A program made the translations under genes and the position numbers. Shown in pieces: positions 1 to 5,881 of a DNA stretch of 15,134 bases (positions within the stretch are counted from its first letter, which is position 1; each line of letters begins with the position of its first letter). The DNA lies in the NCBI GenBank assembly GCA_963630635.1, contig CAVGOA010000050.1, positions 1-15,134 of the forward strand. Reading direction: 5' to 3'. Below the pieces are notes generated by a model. It was given only the letters and a program-made list of their open reading frames with translations. It ran no database searches and was not told the origin of the DNA. The DNA is from Paratractidigestivibacter sp963630635. Lineage in GTDB: Bacteria; Actinomycetota; Coriobacteriia; Coriobacteriales; Atopobiaceae.

Positions 1-65
<65 letters not shown>

Positions 66-73
66 GAACTTTC

Positions 74-106
74 AAACCGGAGAGAAGAAATTCTCTCCGG
101 TTTTTT
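74..106 (+). terminator. Intrinsic terminator after tRNA-Pro
   Basis: An uninterrupted 13-bp stem (74-86 with 91-103) closes on a GAAA tetraloop (87-90). The 3' arm runs into a T tract at 101-106. It starts nine bases after the tRNA CCA end, so it should end the tRNA transcript and insulate the dehydrogenase gene downstream. Confidence 0.92.
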
Positions 107-120
107 GTTGTATCGGCGCT

Positions 121-132
121 TTAGGTTTAGGT
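121..132 (+). promoter_or_regulatory. Tandem TTAGGT half-sites upstream of the dehydrogenase
   Basis: Two head-to-tail copies of TTAGGT sit at 121-126 and 127-132. The same hexamer forms both arms of the dyad at 202-221, once in inverted form. Four copies in about 100 bases of a control region suggest one DNA-binding protein with an upstream auxiliary site, but chance cannot be excluded for a hexamer. Confidence 0.35.
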
Positions 133-201
133 CTTCTTATCTGCGCTTTTTGTGCTGCGCAACCGTCTGGCCCGTCAACGCGCCCGTCTACCGACAGACG
201 A

Positions 202-221
202 TTAGGTTAACGTTCACCTAA
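202..221. promoter_or_regulatory. 20-bp dyad, candidate operator of the dehydrogenase gene
   Basis: TTAGGTTAACGTTCACCTAA equals its own reverse complement at 18 of 20 positions; only the pair at 208/215 breaks symmetry. It lies just upstream of a plausible -10 (TATAGT, 226-231), roughly where the -35/-10 spacer would be. A regulator of the TetR or MerR type commonly uses such a site. No regulator gene adjoins it in this window, so the protein is unknown. A weaker dyad, CGTCT-N6-AGACG, sits directly upstream at 185-200. Confidence 0.6.
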
Positions 222-225
222 CAGC

Positions 226-231
226 TATAGT
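226..231 (+). promoter_or_regulatory. Candidate -10 element of the dehydrogenase promoter
   Basis: TATAGT is close to the TATAAT consensus and lies 64 bases before the start codon, which would give a leader of about 57 nucleotides. No good TTGACA-like -35 stands 16-18 bases upstream. That position is occupied by the dyad, which fits an activated or repressed promoter rather than a strong constitutive one. Confidence 0.4.
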
Positions 232-245
232 ACCCTCACCAAAAA

Positions 246-277
246 TCGGCGAACCGCGCAGCCGCGCTCGGAGCCGA
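246..277 (+). promoter_or_regulatory. Leader hairpin before the dehydrogenase RBS
   Basis: TCGGC (246-250) pairs with GCCGA (273-277), and inside it GCGC (256-259) pairs with GCGC (264-267) around an AGCC loop, with symmetric five-base internal loops. It ends seven bases before the AGGAGG at 285-290. It does not occlude the RBS, so it may stabilise the messenger or be incidental in GC-rich DNA. Confidence 0.35.
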
Positions 278-294
278 CGAAATTAGGAGGCACT

Positions 295-1095
295 ATGGGC
301 CTGTTCAGCGGAAAGACCGTCATCGTCACCGGCGGAGGCAAGGCAACCTTGAAGGACGGCAGCGCCGGCTCCATTGGCTACGGCATCGACATCGCCTTTG
401 CCAAAGAGGGCGCGAATCTCGTTATCACCGGCCGCAACGTGGCCAAGCTCGAGGCCGCCAAGGAGTCCCTCGAAGCCGACTACGGTATCGAGGTCCTGCC
501 TGTTGCGGCCGACGTCTCGGCCGGTGCCGACAACGAGGCCGTGGTCCAAAACGTCATCGACAAGGCTATCGAGAAATTTGGCCGCATTGACGCCGTGGTC
601 AACAACGCCCAGGCCAGCGCCTCTGGCGTGACCATTGCAGACCACACCATGGAGCAGTTCAACCTAGCCATCTACTCGGGCCTCTACGCCGCCTTCCTGT
701 ACATGCAGAAGGCCTATCCCTATCTCAAGGAGACCCAGGGCTCGGTAGTCAACTTCGCGTCCGGTGCCGGCCTGTTTGGCAACTACGGCCAGTGCTCCTA
801 CGCCGCCGCCAAGGAGGGCATTCGCGGCCTTTCTCGCGTGGCCGCCAACGAGTGGGGCAAGGACGGCATCAACGTCAACGTCGTGTGCCCGCTGGCCTGG
901 ACGGCCCAGCTCGAGAACTTCGAGGCTGCGTATCCCGAGGCCTTCAAGGCCAACGTCCACATGCCGCCTGCCGGCCACTACGGCAACGTCGAGACCGAGA
1001 TCGGCCGCGTGGTCGTGCAGCTGTGCGGCCCCGACTTCAAGTACATGAACGGCGAGACCGTCACCCTCGAGGGCGGCATGGGCCAGAGGCCCTAA
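295..1095 (+). CDS. Short-chain dehydrogenase, probable NADP-dependent 12-alpha-hydroxysteroid dehydrogenase
   Basis: A 266-residue classical SDR, preceded by a perfect AGGAGG five bases before the ATG. Visible elements are the TGGG start of the Rossmann glycine motif (12-15) continuing to GSIGYG (25-30), TGR47 at the end of the second strand (an arginine that usually favours NADP), NNA (103-105), catalytic Ser156, and Tyr169-x3-Lys173. Long stretches, including NNAQASASG, IYSGLYA, QCSYAAAKEGIRGLSR, NVNVVCPLA and the end TLEGGMGQRP, match my memory of the NADP-dependent 12-alpha-HSDH of Clostridium group P. That enzyme oxidises the 12-alpha-hydroxyl of cholate-type bile acids in the cytoplasm. 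An insertion of about seven residues (around 18-24) splits the glycine motif compared with that enzyme. The gene appears monocistronic, between two strong hairpins. SDR membership is certain; the bile-acid substrate is inferred and untested. Confidence 0.85.
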   Translation: MGLFSGKTVIVTGGGKATLKDGSAGSIGYGIDIAFAKEGANLVITGRNVAKLEAAKESLEADYGIEVLPVAADVSAGADNEAVVQNVIDKAIEKFGRIDAVVNNAQASASGVTIADHTMEQFNLAIYSGLYAAFLYMQKAYPYLKETQGSVVNFASGAGLFGNYGQCSYAAAKEGIRGLSRVAANEWGKDGINVNVVCPLAWTAQLENFEAAYPEAFKANVHMPPAGHYGNVETEIGRVVVQLCGPDFKYMNGETVTLEGGMGQRP

Positions 1096-1101
1096 AGTAA
1101 A

Positions 1102-1171
1102 CTTCCCCCAACCGGCATCAAATTTCGCGTTTGCCCAGGAAAGGGCCGCGCTGCACTCCGGTTGGGGGAAG
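1102..1171. terminator. Two-tier hairpin between convergent genes, probable bidirectional terminator
   Basis: A perfect 14-bp inverted repeat (1102-1115 with 1158-1171) encloses 42 bases that fold again: CGCG (1126-1129) with CGCG (1147-1150), then GCCC (1133-1136) with GGGC (1143-1146). TTTT follows at 1173-1176 on the plus strand, and the minus-strand exit reads TTTACTTTA. It lies between the dehydrogenase stop and the stop of the convergent radical SAM gene. Most intrinsic terminators have loops under ten bases, so this one is unusually elaborate. Confidence 0.65.
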
Positions 1172-1187
1172 ATTTTCGCCGACCCCT

Positions 1188-1964
1188 CTAGTACGAAACC
1201 TGGCAGGGGATACCCAAGGTCTCCACTTGCGCCGCGATGGCGTCAAGGGACGCGGCTGGGGCCTTGCTAAGCCCTGCCACGGGCGTCTCGCGGGCCACGG
1301 TGTAGATGGTGGCCGCCTGCGGGGCGATGCGTCTCAAGGCATCAAGCCACGGACCTACGTACTTCTCGCCGGTATTGTCCATGTCGTGGCCCTTATAGGT
1401 GCCGGTCAAGAAGATGGTCTGGATGATCGCATGACCGCCGAAGCTCTTGAAGCTCTCGATCTGGTGCTCGACATCGTAAGCGCAACCGGGGTTGTCAATC
1501 AGGCGAATGTAGTCCGCGTCCACGGTGTCCAACTTCAAAATGTTATCGTCCACCAGCATCAGAGCGTCATGAACCGCCGGTCTGTCTGCGTAGGTGCCGT
1601 TGGAGAGAACGGCGATCTTGGCCGCCGGCGCCAGCTGATCGCGAAGGCGCACCGCACCCTCGATGGCCTGCGGGAACTCCGGCGCCGCCGTGGGCTCGCC
1701 GTTTCCGGCAAAGGTGATGACATCCGGCAGCTCACCTTCGTCGCGCATGCTCACGAGCTTCTTCTCAAGTGCGGCCAAAACCGTCGCCGCGTCGTTGTGC
1801 GGCTGGCCACAGCGTCGCTCCTCGTTTAAGCCGTTCTCGCAATAAATGCAGTTGAAAGAACAGATCTTGCCTGCCGCAGGCATCATGTTGACGCCCAGCG
1901 AGACGCCAAGACGGCGGCTCTTGACCGGTCCAAAGATGGGGCTCGCGTTCAAAAATGTGGACAT
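1188..1964 (-). CDS. Radical SAM protein (COG0731-like)
   Basis: A 258-residue radical SAM enzyme. The cluster motif CSFNCIYC places Cys35, Cys39 and Cys42 to bind the [4Fe-4S] cluster that cleaves S-adenosylmethionine. GNGEPT (87-92) is the glycine-rich SAM-contact motif that usually reads GGEP. The opening IFGPVKSRRLGVSLGVN is typical of COG0731 proteins, which share this domain with the wyosine-base enzyme TYW1. The bacterial members I know of have no settled substrate, and wybutosine is not expected here. I chose the ATG at 1962-1964 because AAGGAGAG stands upstream at 1970-1977; a longer reading to 2048 would run through the serC control region and lacks an RBS. It is divergent from serC and convergent with the dehydrogenase. 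The family call is firm; the reaction is unknown. Confidence 0.85.
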   Translation of the reverse strand: MSTFLNASPIFGPVKSRRLGVSLGVNMMPAAGKICSFNCIYCENGLNEERRCGQPHNDAATVLAALEKKLVSMRDEGELPDVITFAGNGEPTAAPEFPQAIEGAVRLRDQLAPAAKIAVLSNGTYADRPAVHDALMLVDDNILKLDTVDADYIRLIDNPGCAYDVEHQIESFKSFGGHAIIQTIFLTGTYKGHDMDNTGEKYVGPWLDALRRIAPQAATIYTVARETPVAGLSKAPAASLDAIAAQVETLGIPCQVSY

Positions 1965-2014
1965 GGTTTCTCTCCTTATGGTTACAAGACACCTTAGCGC
2001 AACGCCGCCGCGGT

Positions 2015-2020
2015 TATCAT
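2015..2020 (+). promoter_or_regulatory. Candidate -10 of serC
   Basis: TATCAT lies 38 bases before the serC ATG, giving a leader of about 32 nucleotides. No clear -35 was found. A similar TATCAT stands before the FHA gene (6787-6792) and AATCAT before the pgsA-type gene (5115-5120), at comparable distances, which raises the chance that it is real. Confidence 0.3.
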
Positions 2021-2058
2021 TTGGTCTACCTAAGCGAAACAAAGCCAAAGGAGCGCTA

Positions 2059-3135
2059 ATGAGCCGCGTCTACAACTTCTCTGCCGGTCCCGCCGTCTTG
2101 CCCCAAGAGGTCCTCGCGCAATGCGCCGCGCAGATGAGCGACTTTAACGGCTGCGGCATGTCCGTCATGGAGATGAGCCACCGCTCGGCCGTTTTCCAGG
2201 GCATTCTTGATGAAGCCGAGAAGGACCTTCGAGAGCTTATGGGCATCCCGGACGATTACGAGGTCCTGTTCCTTCAGGGCGGCGACTCGCTGCTTTTCTC
2301 GACCGTCTTCATGAACCTGGCGACCAACGGCAAGGCAGACTACGTGGTCTCGGGTAACTGGTCGAAGAAGGCCTTTGCCGAGGCGCAGATTCTGGGCGAC
2401 GCCAAACTTCTGGCCACCTCTGCCGATAAGAACTTCTCGTATGTGCCCGACTGCTCTGACCTGGACATACGTGATGACGCGAGCTTCGTTTACATCTGCC
2501 AGAACGAGACCATCACCGGTACCCGTTACCCCCAGCTTCCCAACACCAAAGGACACGTCCTGGTGGCCGACCAATCCTCGATGTTTCTCTCCGAGCCCGT
2601 CGACGTGAACCGCTACGGCCTGATTCACGCCGGCGTGCAGAAAAACGTTGGCCCCGCAGGCGTCCAGGTGGTCATCGTTCGCCGCGACCTAATACCTGAT
2701 GACTTGCCTGGCGTACCCACCATGCTTCGCTTCAAGACTCACGCAGACGCGGGATCGCTCTACGACACGCCCAACTGCTGGGGTATCTATGTTTGCGGCC
2801 TTGTCTTCAAGTGGCTGCTTGAGCTGGGCGGTATTGAGGCAATGGAGCAAAGAAACCGCAAGAAAGCCGCTCTTCTTTACGACTTCTTGGACAACTCAAA
2901 GGTCTTCTCGCCAACGGTTGAGCCGGCGTATCGCTCGCTTATGAACGTCCCGTTTGTCACGGGCGATAAGGACCTTGACCAGCGCTTTATTGCGCAGGCA
3001 GCAGAAGCCGGCCTCGTTAATCTCAAGGGCCATCGCCTTGTGGGCGGCATGAGGGCCTCGATTTACAACGCCATGCCTTACGAGGGTGTCCAGGCCCTCG
3101 TCGACTTCATGGAGAAGTTCGAGGCCTCGCTCTAA
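2059..3135 (+). CDS. serC: Phosphoserine aminotransferase
   Basis: A 358-residue class V aminotransferase, close to the usual length of about 360. It converts 3-phosphohydroxypyruvate and glutamate to phosphoserine in the cytoplasmic serine pathway, and in some organisms also serves pyridoxal phosphate synthesis. The N-terminus YNFSAGPAVLP is the family signature. Lys195 in HAGVQKNVGPAG is the expected PLP lysine; Asp171 in DQSSMFLS lies before it and probably contacts the pyridine nitrogen. GNW (99-101) and the glycine-rich LQGGDSLLFS near 72-81 are also typical. The ATG at 2059 follows AAAGGAG (2047-2053); the open frame upstream of it lacks the fold and overlaps the divergent gene. serA and serB are not in this window. 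Confidence 0.97.
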   Translation: MSRVYNFSAGPAVLPQEVLAQCAAQMSDFNGCGMSVMEMSHRSAVFQGILDEAEKDLRELMGIPDDYEVLFLQGGDSLLFSTVFMNLATNGKADYVVSGNWSKKAFAEAQILGDAKLLATSADKNFSYVPDCSDLDIRDDASFVYICQNETITGTRYPQLPNTKGHVLVADQSSMFLSEPVDVNRYGLIHAGVQKNVGPAGVQVVIVRRDLIPDDLPGVPTMLRFKTHADAGSLYDTPNCWGIYVCGLVFKWLLELGGIEAMEQRNRKKAALLYDFLDNSKVFSPTVEPAYRSLMNVPFVTGDKDLDQRFIAQAAEAGLVNLKGHRLVGGMRASIYNAMPYEGVQALVDFMEKFEASL

Positions 3136-3163
3136 CCGGCGCTACTACCAGGCGTTCATTAAT

Positions 3164-3203
3164 AATGCGGGCTCCCCGGCGCAATGCCCAAGGAGCCCGC
3201 ATT
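3164..3203. terminator. Hairpin terminator between serC and the convergent DUF1292 gene
   Basis: A perfect 12-bp stem, AATGCGGGCTCC (3164-3175) with GGAGCCCGCATT (3192-3203), closes a 16-base loop. The T run is weak on both strands (ATTCGTT on plus, ATTATTAATG on minus). Its place between convergent stops suggests it serves both transcripts. Confidence 0.65.
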
Positions 3204-3239
3204 CGTTAACGCGCAAGTGTCCGTGATTGGCGAGAAGCC

Positions 3240-3551
3240 CTACTCGGCGTCGACATCATCCTCGTCGATAAGGCTCTCGTAAGCCTCGGCCACCTGGGCA
3301 AACAGCTCGTCGTCGGCGATATCGCCCAGCGAGAAGGTGCCGTCCTCGTGCTCCTCGTAGACGTAGAGATAGACGCAGCCGTCATCGGACTCGGGGACAA
3401 GGGCGATGTACTCGACGTCGTCCAGCTCAAAGATCCCCATGACCTCGCAGCGCTCGGTCGTGCCGTCCTCGTAATCCAAGGTGATGTACTCGCCGGTCTC
3501 TTCCTCGGGCAGATCGTTGGCGTCAAGGTTCTCGTTGGGCTCCTGGGACAT
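3240..3551 (-). CDS. DUF1292 family acidic protein
   Basis: A 103-residue, very acidic protein with no membrane segment or signal peptide. The core, from YITLDYEDGTTERCEVMGIF through a YIALVPE strand and a VYLYVYEE strand, matches the DUF1292 pattern of small soluble proteins such as those beside yrrK and udk in Firmicutes. That family has no established function. The ATG at 3549-3551 is preceded by AAGGAGG four bases upstream, so I prefer it over a start nine codons earlier that has no RBS. The tail DEDDVDAE and the head NENLDANDLPEEE are probably disordered. It is transcribed alone, divergent from the peptidase gene and convergent with serC. Confidence 0.82.
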   Translation of the reverse strand: MSQEPNENLDANDLPEEETGEYITLDYEDGTTERCEVMGIFELDDVEYIALVPESDDGCVYLYVYEEHEDGTFSLGDIADDELFAQVAEAYESLIDEDDVDAE

Positions 3552-3677
3552 AAGGCCTCCTTGTGTCGTGTTTGTCACGCGCCGAGCATTATTGTCGCGC
3601 GCTCAATTGGGATTAGTTTACCCTTTGCCTTGCTCACTTTCACCTATAGGCCGCAGGCGGCCGGACAAGGGACTTGT

Positions 3678-5075
3678 ATGGCTCACTCTTTTGACGTTTA
3701 TGACCACTTTGCCAACGAGGGCGACTATCCCGACTTCGACTACGAGGGCTCCTTCCAGCGTCTTTCTGCCGCCCTTGCCTGCAAAACCGTTTTTGACGGC
3801 GAGAAGACCGATTTTGATGAGTTCGAGCGCCTGCAAGACCATATCAAGCGCGCATTCCCGCACATCTTTGAAGTGGCCACCTTCGAGCTCATTGGCCACT
3901 CGGTCCTGATTAGCATCCCCGGCAGCGACCCCGCGCTCGATCCCGCCATGCTCATCGCTCACCAAGATGTCGTTCCCGTGATCCCCGGCACCGAGGACGA
4001 GTGGGTCCACGATGCCTTCTCGGGCCATATCGACGACGAGTGGATCTGGGGCCGGGGCGCCCTGGACATCAAGGACATGCTCATGGCCGAGCTTGAGGCA
4101 GCAGAATATCTTCTTGCCACCGGGAAGACCTTAAAACGTGGCATTTACCTGGCCTTTGGTGAGGACGAGGAGGTCTCGAGCCATGGCGCCACCCACGTGG
4201 CCGCCGTCATGGCCGAGCGCGGCATGCGAGCCGCTTTCCTTTTGGACGAGGGCACCACCACTATGGCCGATGCCGCCGACTACGGCGCGCCCGGCACAGT
4301 CATCTCGGACATCTGCCTGTCTCAGAAGGGCTATCTCAACCTCAAGATCAGCGTGTCCGGCGCAGGCGGCCACTCCTCCAACCCCTTTGGCGGCACCTCG
4401 CTGGAGAAGCTCTCTCGCGCCGTCGCGGCCCTTTGCCAAAACAAGCCGGCCCCGCAGCTCACGCCCTTGGTCGCGGGCACCTTCGAGGCCCTGGGCAACC
4501 GCGTTACGCAAGAACCCTTCGCCTCGCTCGTGGGCGACATCGGGGCCAACGCCCAGAAAATCGCACAGGCAGCCTCACAGGTGCGCGCCCTTTATCCTTT
4601 TGTGGCCACCACCGTAGCCGTCGACCAGGTCTTTGGCTCGTCGCCCGCAGCCAACGTCATGCCTGCAGATGTGTCGGCCGTCGTGAACTTCCGCCTGCTG
4701 CCCGGCTGCGACGTGGACGCCCTTGTCGCCGACGTGCGCCGCGCCGTCGCCCCCTTTGGCGCCAGCGTCGAGAAGCTCCACTACACGCCCGCCGGCCGTG
4801 TGGACACCACACAAGGCGCCGGCTACGCAGAGCTCAAAGAGTCTCTGGAGCACTTCCACCCCGGCGTCGTCTTTGTTCCGTCATTTGTCTGCGGCGGCAC
4901 CGACTCGGTGCGCTACGAGGGCATTTGCGACTCCATCATGCGCATCTGCCCCTTTAGACCTGCGCCAGCAGAAGAGGCTCGCGGCGTCCACGGCGTCAAC
5001 GAGCGTATCTCCAAGCGTTGCTATGCCCAGGGCACGCGCGTTCTTATCCGTTTTCTGGAAGCGACCTGCCTCTAG
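3678..5075 (+). CDS. M20 family zinc metallopeptidase (CPS1/PM20D1-like)
   Basis: A 465-residue M20 peptidase with a complete two-metal site: His95-x-Asp97 (AHQDVVPV), bridging Asp130 (WGRGALDIKD), the general base pair Glu164-Glu165 (GEDEEVSSHG), Asp190 (LLDEGTT) and the C-terminal His438 (HGVNERIS). The inserted lid/dimerisation domain carries GAGGHSSNPFGG. The strings WGRGALDIKDM and AFGEDEEV are most like yeast carboxypeptidase S and animal PM20D1, which cut or join N-acyl and peptide bonds to amino acids. No signal peptide is present, so a cytoplasmic dipeptidase or N-acyl-amino-acid hydrolase is likely. The start follows AAGGGA (3667-3672); open frame upstream lies antisense to the DUF1292 gene and is not coding. 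The exact substrate cannot be read from the sequence. Confidence 0.9.
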   Translation: MAHSFDVYDHFANEGDYPDFDYEGSFQRLSAALACKTVFDGEKTDFDEFERLQDHIKRAFPHIFEVATFELIGHSVLISIPGSDPALDPAMLIAHQDVVPVIPGTEDEWVHDAFSGHIDDEWIWGRGALDIKDMLMAELEAAEYLLATGKTLKRGIYLAFGEDEEVSSHGATHVAAVMAERGMRAAFLLDEGTTTMADAADYGAPGTVISDICLSQKGYLNLKISVSGAGGHSSNPFGGTSLEKLSRAVAALCQNKPAPQLTPLVAGTFEALGNRVTQEPFASLVGDIGANAQKIAQAASQVRALYPFVATTVAVDQVFGSSPAANVMPADVSAVVNFRLLPGCDVDALVADVRRAVAPFGASVEKLHYTPAGRVDTTQGAGYAELKESLEHFHPGVVFVPSFVCGGTDSVRYEGICDSIMRICPFRPAPAEEARGVHGVNERISKRCYAQGTRVLIRFLEATCL

Positions 5076-5099
5076 GCGAAAAGCCGGGCTTAATCGCCT
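5074..5099 (+). other. Hairpin between the peptidase and pgsA-type genes
   Basis: AGGCGA (5074-5079) pairs with TCGCCT (5094-5099), and AAGC (5081-5084) pairs with GCTT (5088-5091) inside it. It overlaps the last bases of the peptidase stop codon. No T tract follows, so it is at best a weak terminator or an mRNA 3' stabiliser. Confidence 0.35.
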
Positions 5100-5152
5100 C
5101 AAGTTGGGTACAGTAATCATTTGTGTATCCAACCTGACAGACTGAGGATGAC

Positions 5153-5878
5153 GTGTCCGCAAGACTAGACGAACTAAAAGAAGCCATCAAACGGGTGGCC
5201 GATTCCGACGCCGCCGTGCGCCAGGCGCAAGGTATCCAAGATGCCCCGGTGGGGTCCTCTCAAAACCCTTCGCAGCAGATTCTTACCGTGGCAAACGTCA
5301 TCACCTTTTGCCGACTTGCCCTAACGATCGCGTTTTTGATTATCTTTGCCACGGGCGGCAACCGCCACATCGCCCTTGCCTGCTATGCCACAGCGGCCGT
5401 GACCGACTTCTTGGACGGCCAGGTGGCCCGCCGCACCCAGACGGTCAGCTGGCTGGGCAAGATCATGGACCCCGTGATGGATCGCGTCCTTCTCTTCACC
5501 GGCGTGCTTGGCCTTCTTATCGTGGGCGAGCTGCCCGTGTGGGTGCCCATCTTTGTCATTGGCCGCGACGTCTACCTGGCCTGCGGGGCGGCGATTCTGC
5601 AGCACTATCGCACGCGCCCTGTTGACGTGGTCTACATCGGCAAGGCCGCAACGGCGCTTCTCATGTTTGGTTTCTGCGACCTGTTGCTGGGCCTGCCCGC
5701 CGTCGAAGGCCTGGGTCTCACTGCCGCCTCGTGGCTGCCGGGCCTTAACACCCAGGGTAGCGCGTTGGGCATCTTCTTTGTCTATGCCGGCGTCGTGTGC
5801 TCGGCCATAACCGCCCTGGTCTATACCGTCAAGGGCGTCCAGATCAAGAATTCCTCGCAACCCAAGGAAGGCAAGTAA
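5153..5878 (+). CDS. pgsA: CDP-alcohol phosphatidyltransferase (PgsA type)
   Basis: A 241-residue integral membrane enzyme with the full CDP-alcohol phosphotransferase signature: Asp85, Asp88-Gly89, Ala92-Arg93, then Gly102, Asp106 and Asp110 with the standard spacing. Such enzymes move a phosphatidyl group from CDP-diacylglycerol to an alcohol; in this position phosphatidylglycerophosphate synthase is most likely, but cardiolipin or another head-group synthase is possible. Hydrophobic segments lie near 48-66, 72-86, 112-145, 160-180 and 203-226. About 40 polar residues precede the first membrane segment, longer than a typical PgsA. The start is GTG at 5153 with GAGG at 5144-5147; an ATG at 5148 is out of frame and opens only a six-codon reading frame. 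Three bases separate it from the next gene. Confidence 0.85.
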   Translation: MSARLDELKEAIKRVADSDAAVRQAQGIQDAPVGSSQNPSQQILTVANVITFCRLALTIAFLIIFATGGNRHIALACYATAAVTDFLDGQVARRTQTVSWLGKIMDPVMDRVLLFTGVLGLLIVGELPVWVPIFVIGRDVYLACGAAILQHYRTRPVDVVYIGKAATALLMFGFCDLLLGLPAVEGLGLTAASWLPGLNTQGSALGIFFVYAGVVCSAITALVYTVKGVQIKNSSQPKEGK

Positions 5879-5881
5879 GCA

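Noticed and set aside
295..1095. 7-beta-hydroxysteroid dehydrogenase, as known from Collinsella aerofaciens
   Set aside because: The sequence differs from the recalled 7-beta-HSDH and instead matches the 12-alpha-HSDH pattern, including NNAQASASG and the GGMGQRP end.
1131..1829. Long plus-strand open frame antisense to the radical SAM gene
   Set aside because: It lacks an RBS and any domain pattern, and it covers a clear radical SAM gene with CxxxCxxC on the other strand; high GC makes such frames common.
1846..2058. Extended N-terminus for serC
   Set aside because: The extra 71 residues resemble no domain and overlap the divergent radical SAM start; the ATG at 2059 has a good RBS and the family's normal N-terminus.
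3348..3677. Extended N-terminus for the M20 peptidase
   Set aside because: It is antisense to the DUF1292 gene and has no RBS; MAHSFDVYDHF at 3678 begins the usual peptidase domain.
5148..5168. Six-codon leader peptide overlapping the pgsA-type GTG start
   Set aside because: The ATG has little room for an RBS and the peptide MTCPQD shows no attenuation signal; it is most likely chance.
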